This document shows, in pieces, positions 8,960-15,911 of a stretch of DNA of 17,884 nt (within the stretch, counting starts at the first letter, position 1; the number at the start of each line of letters is the position of its first letter). The stretch comes from Planctomycetota bacterium (GTDB taxonomy: Bacteria; Planctomycetota; JAMOSO01). The notes under the pieces were generated by a model, which saw nothing but the letters and a program-made list of their open reading frames with translations, was not told the origin of the DNA and ran no database searches. Position numbers and translations under genes: made by a program. The stretch spans positions 1 through 17,884 of the forward strand of contig JAMOSO010000013.1 in NCBI GenBank assembly GCA_027063065.1, written 5' to 3'.

Positions 8960-8988
8960 AGAATAGACAATAAAAGTAAAAGGGTCAA
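8960..8988 (-). promoter_or_regulatory. Sigma70-type promoter of the polA operon
   Basis: On the minus strand TTGACC (plus positions 8983-8988) is followed after exactly 17 bp by TATTCT (8960-8965). These match five and four of six consensus bases. Initiation near 8953 gives a leader of about 40 nt to the polA ATG at 8912. It would serve polA, coaE, rho, the hydrolase and the permease, since no other promoter-sized gap exists among them. Confidence 0.65.
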
Positions 8989-9110
8989 TTAATTTATATT
9001 ATTATATTGTAATAAATAATTAAACTAACAACAAAACGACTTTTAGATATTTATAAAGAGAAAAAATAATATTTTAAAATTGAAACTTCAAATCAATTCT
9101 ACCTTTTTAT

Positions 9111-9139
9111 TTGACAAAATGTGATTTCTTTCAAATAAT
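9111..9139 (+). promoter_or_regulatory. Near-consensus sigma70 promoter of the envelope cluster
   Basis: TTGACA (9111-9116, perfect -35) and AATAAT (9134-9139, five of six) are separated by the ideal 17 bp. Transcription would start near 9146, about 28 nt before the TTG start codon at 9174. AT-rich DNA upstream (9000-9090) could act as an UP element. The promoter sits inside what would be an extended reading frame starting with TTG at 9111, which rules that longer start out. The quality of this promoter suggests strong, housekeeping-level expression of the four genes downstream. Confidence 0.8.
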
Positions 9140-9173
9140 GCAATCCTTATTCTTTCAGAAATGGAGATGTACC

Positions 9174-10268
9174 TTGAATAACGAACGTGGATCAGCACAG
9201 ATAATATTAATTGTTTTCGTAGTTCTAACCCTTATTTTAAGTGGTGCAACTTATTCTTTATTTATGGCTAAAGAAAAATCTGCCAAGATAGAGGCTAAAC
9301 AAAAAGCGCAAATAGACAATAGTTTAAATACTATGAAAAAACGTGAAGGAACTATTATAGACCTTAACGAAAAAATCAGCGAACTAACTCGCAACTATAA
9401 TGATTTAAATCAAAGATATATTGATAACGTGCGTGCATTAACTGAAACTCGCGGTGAACGCAATGAAGCTTTGCAAGCACGAGATGAAGCAGAAAACTTA
9501 TTAGATGAAGAAAAAGTAAAATTTCGTGATGAATTGACAGAACTAGAAAAACAACTGGCTCAAAATCGTGCTACAATGGAAAAATTAGAAGAAGAAATGG
9601 CTACTAAAGAAGAGCAACTAGAAGAAAAAGCTGCAGATTTAAAAGCTCAATCATTTGAAGAAATTAAAAAAGCTAAAGATAGTGTAAGTAACGCTCAACA
9701 AGAAATTAATCAATTAAAATCACGATTAGCCCACCTATCGTCTGACGAAGAAGTAAATTTTGATAAACCAACTGCAGATGGCAAAATCATATTTGCTGAT
9801 TTTGACAATAAATTTGTTATTATTAATTTAAATGAATCTGATGGTGTAGTGCCTGATATGCCATTTGATGTGTTTGAATCTGGCAGTGGTGAAAACACCA
9901 TCAAAAAAGGTCAAATACGCATTAAACAAGTTAAAAAAGACGTAAGTTATGCTGTTGTTGAAAATCTAAAAGATAACTTAAGACCCATTATTTCTGGTGA
10001 CTTAATTGGCAACCCTGTATTTACACAGGGCATAGATCGTAAAAAAACTTTTGTATTAGATGGAGAGTTCACCACATATAATACTGGTGAAATTGCTGCA
10101 TTAATTAAAGATTTTGGAGGCATAGTAGCCGAAGAAATCACTGTAAAAACTGATTTTGTAGTAGTGGGACTTAACCCAATTATGTTAAGAGAAGCAAAGC
10201 GTTTGCATATACCACTTATGAAAGAGGAACAATTATATCGTTTTATCCAGAAACGTTCTGGCAAATAA
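9174..10268 (+). CDS. Membrane-anchored coiled-coil protein with C-terminal BRCT-like domain
   Basis: Function unknown. The 364-residue product starts at TTG 9174, chosen because GGAG (9163-9166) lies 7 nt upstream and the promoter overlaps any earlier start. One membrane helix (about residues 9-30, IILIVFVVLTLILSGATYSLF) is followed by a long Glu/Lys-rich coiled coil (about 33-190). Next comes a beta-rich domain (about 194-284: DGKIIFADFDNKFVIINLNES, DGVVPDMPFDVF, IISGDLIGNPVF) that resembles small barrels with a 'Gv..G..f.Vy' turn. The C-terminal 75 residues look like a BRCT domain: KKTFVLDGEF, IAALIKDFGGIVAEEITVKTDFVVVG, REAKRLHIPLMKEEQLYRFI, with the paired glycines and the 'TD.vv.G' strand seen in NAD-dependent DNA ligase. 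The basic flank after the helix favours a cytoplasmic C-terminus. It is the first gene of the cluster. Confidence 0.8.
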   Translation: MNNERGSAQIILIVFVVLTLILSGATYSLFMAKEKSAKIEAKQKAQIDNSLNTMKKREGTIIDLNEKISELTRNYNDLNQRYIDNVRALTETRGERNEALQARDEAENLLDEEKVKFRDELTELEKQLAQNRATMEKLEEEMATKEEQLEEKAADLKAQSFEEIKKAKDSVSNAQQEINQLKSRLAHLSSDEEVNFDKPTADGKIIFADFDNKFVIINLNESDGVVPDMPFDVFESGSGENTIKKGQIRIKQVKKDVSYAVVENLKDNLRPIISGDLIGNPVFTQGIDRKKTFVLDGEFTTYNTGEIAALIKDFGGIVAEEITVKTDFVVVGLNPIMLREAKRLHIPLMKEEQLYRFIQKRSGK

Positions 10269-10278
10269 GGAGATCAGT

Positions 10279-10632
10279 ATGAAAACTAAACAAAATTTAT
10301 TAGTTGCTTTGGCTGTTGTTATTGCCTTAATCACTGGCTACTCGCTTAAACCAGAACCTGCGCTTGCCCAAGAAAGCTCCAATGGATATATATGTTTTAA
10401 ACTTGATTCGGGTAGTGGTAAAAGTGAAGATTCTGCCTTTGCTTTAATTAGCACCAACCAAAAAACTATTATGATTTATAAAGTCAAATACCAAAAAGGC
10501 AAAAAAACATCGCTTGAATTAGATGCAACTAGATCTTTTAAATTTGATGAACAATTAGAAGAATGGAAAACAGAGCCAAAACTATCTATATTAGAGGCAC
10601 AAATCAAAAAAATGGCTGCTAAAAGGAAATAA
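10279..10632 (+). CDS. Small secreted protein of unknown function
   Basis: I do not recognise a named family. The 117-residue product has a clear signal peptide: Lys-containing start, hydrophobic LLVALAVVIALITGY, and a likely signal peptidase I site after PEPALA (residue 30). The mature part, about 87 residues, looks like a few beta strands (GYICFKLDSG, AFALISTNQKTIMIYKV, KKTSLELDATRSFKFD) followed by a short helix (SILEAQIKKMAAKRK). The pattern of a value-reporting beta segment followed by 'A.RS...D..L..W' recalls small PVC-group proteins, but that is memory, not a demonstrated match. It begins 10 bp after the BRCT-like gene with a good AAGGAG (10267-10272) and lies 3 bp before the next gene, so it is translated from the same mRNA. 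It is likely periplasmic, possibly a partner of the anchored proteins beside it. Confidence 0.75.
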   Translation: MKTKQNLLVALAVVIALITGYSLKPEPALAQESSNGYICFKLDSGSGKSEDSAFALISTNQKTIMIYKVKYQKGKKTSLELDATRSFKFDEQLEEWKTEPKLSILEAQIKKMAAKRK

Positions 10633-10635
10633 ACA

Positions 10636-11532
10636 ATGGCCGATTTTATCTCATTTGAAGAAGCCAAACAAGAACTAGGATTAAGCGATAAAGATTTACA
10701 TTCTTTTATTGCCCAAGGCAAACTTTCGCCTAAACGCCAAGATGGTGTTGTACAATTTCCTGCTGATGAAATCAACGCTCTCAAAGAAGAACAAAACGAT
10801 AGTATTTTGCTAGATATTGACGAAGAAGCCATCGTTTTAGATTTTGCAGATGATGAAATCATCTTAGAGATGCCAGATGATGAGCCAATCGTAATTGATG
10901 AACCTGAAATTATTATCGAAGAGCCAGAAGAAACTGTTATCCTAGAAGAACCAACAATTAGTCTTGACGAGCCAGAAACTATATCCTTAGAAGAACCTGA
11001 AAAAATCCATTTAGAAGATTCTAGCTCAGATACTGTCATCATTCTTGATGATGAAGAAGAAGACAGTAATAGCGATACAATTGTTTTAATCGATGAAGAT
11101 GAAACCTCAGAAACTCAAACCATTGTTTTAAATGATGACGCTGAAAGTGATACCATTTTATTAGCCGATGAAGATGACGATAATGCGGCTACTGAAACCA
11201 TTTCTTTAACTGATGATACTAATGCCGCTACAACTCAAAGTGATTTAACCATTGCTATGAGTGAAGAAGAAATGGTTGCGGAAAATGATGACGACTTAGC
11301 TATGGAATTAGCTGGTGGAGGACAAGTTAGCGCTATACCCGAAGGAGCATATGTAGTTACAGATATGCCACCTAGTATGATTGTAACTATACCTTTAATT
11401 TTAAGCTTTGTAATTTTAATCTTTGGTGGTATGATTTTATATCCCATGGTTAGCAATGCTTCCCCTGAAGTTGGGGATCCTTTTGTACCTAGTTATCTTG
11501 TTAGTTTACTTGATACTGTGCGCAATTGGTAA
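10636..11532 (+). CDS. MerR/excisionase-like HTH protein with acidic repeat linker and C-terminal membrane helix
   Basis: Function unknown. The order in 298 residues is as follows. Residues 1-52 look like a MerR/excisionase-type winged HTH (ISFEEAKQELGLSDKDLHSF, IAQGKLSPKRQDGVVQFPADEINALKEE). About 54-225 are extremely acidic and repetitive: an EPE-type section (EEPTISLDEPETISLEEPEK) and then a run of units like SDTIVLIDEDE, TQTIVLNDDA, SDTILLADEDD and TETISLTDD. One membrane helix follows (about 248-270, MIVTIPLILSFVILIFGGMIL), then a 28-residue tail ending SLLDTVRNW. By topology the HTH faces the cytoplasm and the tail the periplasm. The architecture recalls HTH-plus-membrane proteins I associate with Planctomycetes, Verrucomicrobia and Lentisphaerota. 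The stretch also appears as a long Ser-rich frame on the opposite strand, which is only the mirror of the acidic codons. AAGGA (10623-10627) serves as ribosome binding site. Confidence 0.82.
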   Translation: MADFISFEEAKQELGLSDKDLHSFIAQGKLSPKRQDGVVQFPADEINALKEEQNDSILLDIDEEAIVLDFADDEIILEMPDDEPIVIDEPEIIIEEPEETVILEEPTISLDEPETISLEEPEKIHLEDSSSDTVIILDDEEEDSNSDTIVLIDEDETSETQTIVLNDDAESDTILLADEDDDNAATETISLTDDTNAATTQSDLTIAMSEEEMVAENDDDLAMELAGGGQVSAIPEGAYVVTDMPPSMIVTIPLILSFVILIFGGMILYPMVSNASPEVGDPFVPSYLVSLLDTVRNW

Positions 11533-11563
11533 ATCATAATTTTATAATAAAGCAGGAGTTTAT

Positions 11564-12262
11564 ATGTTATCCCTATTACACAAAGGTTCTTTATTGGCCT
11601 TGGTTGGTTTAATGGCCGTTGGTTGTTCTAGCAAAGAAACAGAATTATTAAAACAAAAAGTAACTCAACAAAACATTATCATTAAAGAATATGAGGCAGA
11701 AAATCGTGCCCTTTCTCAAGAAAATAACATTAATAAACGCCGTAATGAAGAATTAGAACTAAAAAACAGGTACTTATCTGATCAGGTCAATACTTTAAAT
11801 ATGCGTTGGCAAAAAGCTAACAAAGACCATCAAGAATTACTAGCTAGTTTGCAAAATGGAACTACTAAAGGCGTTATTGAATGGGATGCAGATGCGCATG
11901 TATATCGTGGCAATGGCGATATTATTTTTATGCCTGGAGAATCTAAATTATCTAAAAAAGGTAAAGCTGCTGTATTAAAACTTGGTAATGCATTAAAAAA
12001 TAAAGATGTAATTGCCGAAATTGCTGGTAATACAGATAATACACCTTTAAAACGTACCAAGAAAAAATGGCTTGATAATTTTGGCTTATCCGCCGCTCGC
12101 GCTCTTGATGTTTTGCGTATTTTAAAAGACGCTGGTGTATCAGAGAAAAAACTTTACATAACAGGTTATGGTCAAAACCGTCCATTAGCTAGCAACAAAA
12201 CTAAGCAAGGTCGCAAACAAAACCGCCGAGTTGATATTTACATCCATCCTGCAAATAAATAA
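11564..12262 (+). CDS. OmpA-family peptidoglycan-binding lipoprotein with coiled coil
   Basis: A 232-residue lipoprotein with a signal peptide ending in the lipobox AVGC (lipidated Cys21). A coiled coil runs from about 25 to 95 (ELLKQKVTQQNIIIKEYEAE onward). A C-terminal OmpA/Pal/MotB-like domain (about 115-230) follows. The domain shows NTDNTPL (the position of the conserved Asp), LSAARALDVLRIL and the end KQNRRVDIYI, with the Arg that binds meso-diaminopimelate in the family. It should therefore tie its membrane to the cell wall. The residue after the lipidated Cys is Ser, not Asp, consistent with outer-membrane sorting by proteobacterial rules, which may not hold here. It is not Pal itself as far as I can judge, because no tol genes are near and Pal lacks this coiled coil. 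AGGAG precedes ATG 11564; it is last in the cluster, followed by a terminator. Confidence 0.88.
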   Translation: MLSLLHKGSLLALVGLMAVGCSSKETELLKQKVTQQNIIIKEYEAENRALSQENNINKRRNEELELKNRYLSDQVNTLNMRWQKANKDHQELLASLQNGTTKGVIEWDADAHVYRGNGDIIFMPGESKLSKKGKAAVLKLGNALKNKDVIAEIAGNTDNTPLKRTKKKWLDNFGLSAARALDVLRILKDAGVSEKKLYITGYGQNRPLASNKTKQGRKQNRRVDIYIHPANK

Positions 12263-12275
12263 AAATTTTATAAAT

Positions 12276-12314
12276 AAAAAAATGCAGGTGCGATAATCAC
12301 ACCTGCATTTTTTT
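12276..12314 (+). terminator. Rho-independent terminator ending the envelope cluster
   Basis: A perfect 15-bp inverted repeat (12276-12290 with 12300-12314) has a 9-nt loop. The GC-containing core TGCAGGTG/CACCTGCA is flanked by A5+ on the left and T7 on the right. This is a textbook intrinsic terminator and would also work from the opposite strand. It separates the OmpA-like gene from rnpA. Confidence 0.93.
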
Positions 12315-12348
12315 ATCCTCACTGTTGATCATAATGCGGTAGCTCTAA

Positions 12349-12705
12349 ATGAACTCTTATAAATTTCTAAAAAAACATCATTTACGCACACAACGAGATT
12401 TTCAAACAGCCTATGGTGAGGGGGCAAAAACATACTCAAAAATGTTTACTATTTTTTTGTGCGAAAACAACCTGAACTATCCTAGACTAGGACTGTCTGT
12501 CCGTAAAAAATTTGGCTCTGCCCCTCAACGCAATAAATTTAAACGTCGAATGCGTGAAATATTTAGACTAAATAAAAATGACATCTTCCCTAGCGTTGAT
12601 ATTATCATTATCCCCGGCAACGAATCTGCCAATGCTAATTTTAAACAATTAGAAAAAGGGTTTTGCTATTTATTAGGAATATCTCAAAAACAATATGATA
12701 AATAA
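12349..12705 (+). CDS. rnpA: Ribonuclease P protein component
   Basis: RnpA binds the RNase P RNA and aids 5' maturation of tRNA precursors. The 118-residue product, normal in length, contains the central cleft residues ([28 protein letters not shown]) and the family signature [13 protein letters not shown] (about residues 62-75; consensus RNR.KR..RE). No rpmH lies upstream, although rpmH-rnpA is the common bacterial order; a terminator ends only 34 bp before the ATG instead. No strong Shine-Dalgarno is visible (GGTAG at 12338-12342 at best). Its last 11 bases overlap yidD, so the two are translationally coupled. Confidence 0.95.
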   Translation: MNSYKFLKKHHLRTQRDFQTAYGEGAKTYSKMFTIFLCENNLNYPRLGLSVRKKFGSAPQRNKFKRRMREIFRLNKNDIFPSVDIIIIPGNESANANFKQLEKGFCYLLGISQKQYDK

Positions 12706-12916
12706 ATTATGCAAAACAGTTTTAATCTCAATAATTAAAATATATCAAAACTATATTTCACCTTTAAGCCCACCTAGTTGTCGTTTTCAACCTACTTGTA
12801 GCTCCTACAGTATTGAAGCCTTAAAAACCTATGGTATTTTTAAAGGTATCCTTAAAAGCTTATGGAGAATATTGCGTTGCAACCCCTTATCCAAAGGCGG
12901 TTGGGATCCCCCATAA
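12695..12916 (+). CDS. yidD: Membrane protein insertion efficiency factor YidD
   Basis: A 73-residue YidD: an amphipathic N-terminal helix ([20 protein letters not shown]) and the signature [19 protein letters not shown] with its Cys residues. After [17 protein letters not shown] the frame ends, close to the usual 'HPGG.DP' terminus. The family sits at the inner face of the cytoplasmic membrane and helps YidC insert proteins. It starts inside the end of rnpA (ATG 12695). The yidC gene that normally follows is absent; the next gene is a chemoreceptor. Confidence 0.94.
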   Translation: MINKLCKTVLISIIKIYQNYISPLSPPSCRFQPTCSSYSIEALKTYGIFKGILKSLWRILRCNPLSKGGWDPP

Positions 12917-12950
12917 ACCATAATTATAATATGACGTATTCAAACGGGCA

Positions 12951-12990
12951 AATATCAAAAACACTTTTTTTTGGTACTGTTTTTGATATT
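12951..12990. repeat. 13-bp perfect inverted repeat in the yidD/chemoreceptor gap
   Basis: Positions 12951-12963 and 12978-12990 are perfect reverse complements (AATATCAAAAACA / TGTTTTTGATATT) around a 14-nt loop that contains a T8 run. The stem is AT-rich and no T-tract follows it directly, so it is a poor intrinsic terminator. It could be a weak terminator for rnpA-yidD, an mRNA hairpin, or an operator for the receptor gene that starts 50 bp downstream. I see no convincing promoter in the rest of the gap. Confidence 0.6.
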
Positions 12991-13040
12991 ATAAATTACT
13001 CAAAAATAAGAAATTATAACTATTTCATAAAAGGAGATAT

Positions 13041-14744
13041 ATGAGAATACGATCAAAACTAACAGCGTTATTATCGGTCTTTATATTAAGTCCATTGTTA
13101 GGTGTCAGCATTTATGCAGTGCATAGTATTAATCAAGTAATCAATATCAGCACATCACAAAACGCATCAACTAACCAAACTATTTTAGATAGCTTAAATG
13201 AACTATCCAGCACTATTAATATCACATTGCTTATTATAGCTATTATTTTATGTACGATTAGCTATTTGGTTAGTGGTTTTATTGTAAAAACTCTAACTAC
13301 AATAAAAGAATTTACATCTAAAATTTCTGCAGGTGATTTAAGTACAAAAATTGAGAATATAAAAGACAATGAACTGGGTAGTCTTTTTAAAACACTAATG
13401 GATATGAATAATTTTATTGGTGATACCATGGGACGAATGCGTGCCGAATCAAAAATGGTACACTCCTCAGCGGAATCTCTAGGCAAAGAGGCTAAAAAGG
13501 TAGAAGCCAATATGTTAAATGTAGGTGAAAACTCTGGTGCAATTGCAGGTGCCGCAGAAGAATTATCCATAACTTCACAACACGTTTCTGACTCTGCCCG
13601 TGAAACAAACGACTCAGTAACATCAGTTGCAGCAGCTATTGAAGAAATGAGCAAAGCTATTAGTGAAGTTACTAAAAACTCAAATAAAGGTGCTGATTTA
13701 GCTAATTTTGCCGACGAAAAAACTCGTAATGCAATGCAAATTATCGAACGTCTAAAAAGCTCGTCCGATGAAATTGGTAAAGTTATGGATGTAATCAACT
13801 CTATTGCGGGTCAAACTAACTTATTAGCTTTAAATGCTACCATAGAAGCAGCAAGTGCTGGAGAAGCCGGCAAAGGCTTTGCAGTTGTTGCCAATGAAGT
13901 AAAAGAACTAGCTAGACAAACTGCCACTTCAACAGAAGATATTCGACAAAAAGTAGATGAAATTAGAAGCAATACAGAAGAAGTCGTAGAAGCGATGAAT
14001 GAAGTTGCAATTGCCAATACCGATGTGATAGGTATATCAAACGCCATTGCTGCCGCCACTGAAAAGCAGACCGTTACAGGTAAAAATATTGACGACTTAA
14101 TGGTTAGGACTGCAGGATTAGCTCAAGATACTGGTCGTCAAATGGACGAAATTGCAACAGCATCAAATGAGGTAGCAGAAAAAATTGTAGGCATTTCCAA
14201 GCTAACTAATGAAACAATGGAACAAGCCAAACAAGTAACTAAAAGCTCAGAACAATTAACTTTAATGGCTAATGAAATGCAAAAAGCCACCAACGCATAT
14301 AAATTACCCGATAAAGAAATCAACTTTATCACTTGGGGACCTGAATGGGAAAATGGCTTAAAAGTATTTGATGACGAACATAAAGTTTTAGTTAAATATA
14401 TTAATCAACTTTATAGTGGTATGTGTTTAGGCTCTACTAGAGATAAAGAAGAAAAAATTCTAGAAGGTCTTTTAGATTACACTAAAAAACACTTTGCCCA
14501 TGAAGAAGAATACTTTGCTAAAGTTAATTACTCTGGTACAGAGGCACACCTTAAAATACATCGTGATTTAGAAGGTACTGTATTAGATTTTGTTGAAAAC
14601 TTTAAAAAAGACGGTGCTGAAGTTGATGCAAATTTAATGACCTTTTTGCGAGATTGGCTAATTAATCATATCAAAAAAATAGATAAAAAATATCTAAACG
14701 AGTTAAGCACAGTAGCTGCAAATGCAGTTGCATTAGATATGTAA
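13041..14744 (+). CDS. Methyl-accepting chemotaxis protein with C-terminal bacteriohemerythrin domain
   Basis: A 567-residue chemoreceptor controlling CheA/CheW. Two membrane helices (about 8-28 and 61-82) enclose only some 30 residues, so there is no real periplasmic sensor. HAMP (about 80-133) leads to the methylation/signalling coiled coil, whose tip (about 256-296) has [20 protein letters not shown] and [17 protein letters not shown]. Residues 430-552 form a hemerythrin domain with all seven di-iron ligands in place: His447 (DDEHK), His484 and Glu488 (HFAHEE), His503 and His507 (HLKIH), His543 and Asp548 (HIKKID). Known relatives, such as Desulfovibrio DcrH, use this domain to sense oxygen or redox state, so the input is probably cytoplasmic O2. 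No CheR/CheB tether is present at the C-terminus. AAGGAG precedes the ATG. It ends in a terminator shared with the convergent transporter gene. Confidence 0.95.
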   Translation: MRIRSKLTALLSVFILSPLLGVSIYAVHSINQVINISTSQNASTNQTILDSLNELSSTINITLLIIAIILCTISYLVSGFIVKTLTTIKEFTSKISAGDLSTKIENIKDNELGSLFKTLMDMNNFIGDTMGRMRAESKMVHSSAESLGKEAKKVEANMLNVGENSGAIAGAAEELSITSQHVSDSARETNDSVTSVAAAIEEMSKAISEVTKNSNKGADLANFADEKTRNAMQIIERLKSSSDEIGKVMDVINSIAGQTNLLALNATIEAASAGEAGKGFAVVANEVKELARQTATSTEDIRQKVDEIRSNTEEVVEAMNEVAIANTDVIGISNAIAAATEKQTVTGKNIDDLMVRTAGLAQDTGRQMDEIATASNEVAEKIVGISKLTNETMEQAKQVTKSSEQLTLMANEMQKATNAYKLPDKEINFITWGPEWENGLKVFDDEHKVLVKYINQLYSGMCLGSTRDKEEKILEGLLDYTKKHFAHEEEYFAKVNYSGTEAHLKIHRDLEGTVLDFVENFKKDGAEVDANLMTFLRDWLINHIKKIDKKYLNELSTVAANAVALDM

Positions 14745-14760
14745 TTTTTATTATATCTTA

Positions 14761-14805
14761 TTTATAACAAAAAACCCCATTATAGATGGAGTTTTTTGTT
14801 ATAAA
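14761..14805. terminator. Bidirectional terminator between convergent genes
   Basis: A 15-bp perfect inverted repeat (14761-14775 / 14791-14805) continues inward, after one mismatch, with CCAT/ATGG around loop TATAG. The GC core CCCCAT...ATGGAG is followed by T6 on both strands, so it can stop transcription of the receptor gene from the left and of the YeiH-type gene from the right. The YeiH stop codon begins at the very next base. Confidence 0.88.
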
Positions 14806-15786
14806 TTAACTCAATAAATACAATATTAAAGAACTAAATAACAATTGTATAATAAATATCAAACTAGCGGTTAATAAGGCATTAAAACCATTTTGTAAAA
14901 TACTTTGTATTTTAATTTTTAAACCAATACCAGCCATTGCCACCATTAACAAAATATGACTAAATTGATTGCCAAAGATTATCATCTTTTGATTTAAAAT
15001 GTCGCTTGACGCTATTATCGAACAAAATATAAACCCAATAATAAAAAGTGGAATACCGGGTTTTTTAACATCACTTATCTCCATTACTTGTTTATTACGA
15101 TATAACGGTATTAAAACAAAAAATAATGGCAATAACATAAGTATACGCGCCATTTTAATAATAGTAGCCACTTGACCCGCAGAATCACTTATAGAAAACC
15201 CTGCCGCCACAACTTGACCAACAGCTTGCAAAGTATTACCGATAAGCATTCCAGAATGCAATTCATTCATCTTAAAAAGATGTACAGCTAAAAATGGAAC
15301 TAAAAAGATACCTATTGAACCCAAAAAATTAACAATAGCTATAGATAAACCAACGTCTTCTTCTTTAGCACCAATAATTTTTTCTGTAGCAGCAATGGCA
15401 GAGCTACCACACACAGCATTACCTATACCCAATAATAATGCCAAAGATGAATTTAATTTAAATATCTTACCCAAAACTAAAGCAGTGATAATCGTTATAA
15501 TTAAAGCCATCACAACAAATGCTATAGATTTAAAACCTAATTCCTGCAAAATTAAAAAATTAAGCTTCAAGCCCATAAATGCTATAGCCACAGACAAAAT
15601 ATTAGTAGCACAAAAATCAATGCCCTTTTTAGTGTTAGCTGGCAATTTTAAAATATTACCAATTATAAAACCTAAAATAATAGCATTGCTTACAGCGCCA
15701 ATATGTATAAATGCGCTAACATAAGTAGCCAATGATGCCAATAATGTACATACTAAAAATCCAGTTATATTTACCTTAAAAGTCAT
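14806..15786 (-). CDS. YeiH/YadS-family putative sulfate exporter (UPF0324)
   Basis: A 326-residue polytopic membrane protein, about ten hydrophobic segments, of the Cons_hypoth698/PSE family. The hallmark GIGNAVCGSSAIAA (about residues 120-133) precedes KIIGAKEEDVGLSIAIVNFLG, and GMLIGNTLQAVGQVVAAGFS is the equally conserved second half motif. Family members are usually annotated as sulfate exporters on limited evidence, so the substrate is not certain. ATG 15786 is preferred because AGGTGG ends 5 nt upstream. The GTG at 15795 would overlap that site. The gene stands alone, divergent from the CZB-type receptor gene (125-bp gap) and convergent with the hemerythrin receptor gene. No LysR regulator, common beside yeiH, is visible here. 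Confidence 0.92.
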   Translation of the reverse strand: MTFKVNITGFLVCTLLASLATYVSAFIHIGAVSNAIILGFIIGNILKLPANTKKGIDFCATNILSVAIAFMGLKLNFLILQELGFKSIAFVVMALIITIITALVLGKIFKLNSSLALLLGIGNAVCGSSAIAATEKIIGAKEEDVGLSIAIVNFLGSIGIFLVPFLAVHLFKMNELHSGMLIGNTLQAVGQVVAAGFSISDSAGQVATIIKMARILMLLPLFFVLIPLYRNKQVMEISDVKKPGIPLFIIGFIFCSIIASSDILNQKMIIFGNQFSHILLMVAMAGIGLKIKIQSILQNGFNALLTASLIFIIQLLFSSLILYLLS

Positions 15787-15839
15787 ACTTACCACCTACA
15801 AAATATAATGAATATAGTATAATTAAATTTAAAATTTAC

Positions 15840-15859
15840 TATATATATATATATATAAT
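15840..15859 (+). repeat. (TA)9 dinucleotide tract merging into a -10-like TATAAT
   Basis: Nine TA units at 15840-15857 run directly into TATAAT (15854-15859), in the gap between the divergent transporter and receptor genes. Initiation near 15866 would give a leader of about 45 nt to ATG 15912. The best -35 candidate I see is TTTAAA (15828-15833), 20 bp upstream of the -10. The tract could change length by slippage and so alter the spacer. Confidence 0.55.
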
Positions 15860-15911
15860 GAGCCAAGTAATTGTGTACTAAACAAAAACCTGTTTCTTAA
15901 GGAGGGAACAA

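Noticed and set aside
8913-9173. A small gene or RNA in the 261-bp gap between polA and the envelope cluster
   Set aside because: Only the two divergent promoters and AT-rich DNA are evident; no convincing frame or stable hairpin seen.
10476-11042. Long Ser-rich open frame on the minus strand (188 residues)
   Set aside because: It mirrors the Asp/Glu codons of the acidic HTH protein; no ribosome binding site, no recognisable domain, and the plus-strand gene is clearly real.
12862-13044. Short plus-strand frame across the yidD end and the following gap
   Set aside because: It overlaps yidD in another frame, contains the inverted repeat, and has no ribosome binding site or family resemblance.
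13262-13798. Open frame on the minus strand (178 residues) within the hemerythrin receptor gene
   Set aside because: Low-complexity Ser/Ala/Ile composition typical of an antisense reading of an MCP coiled coil; no start signal.
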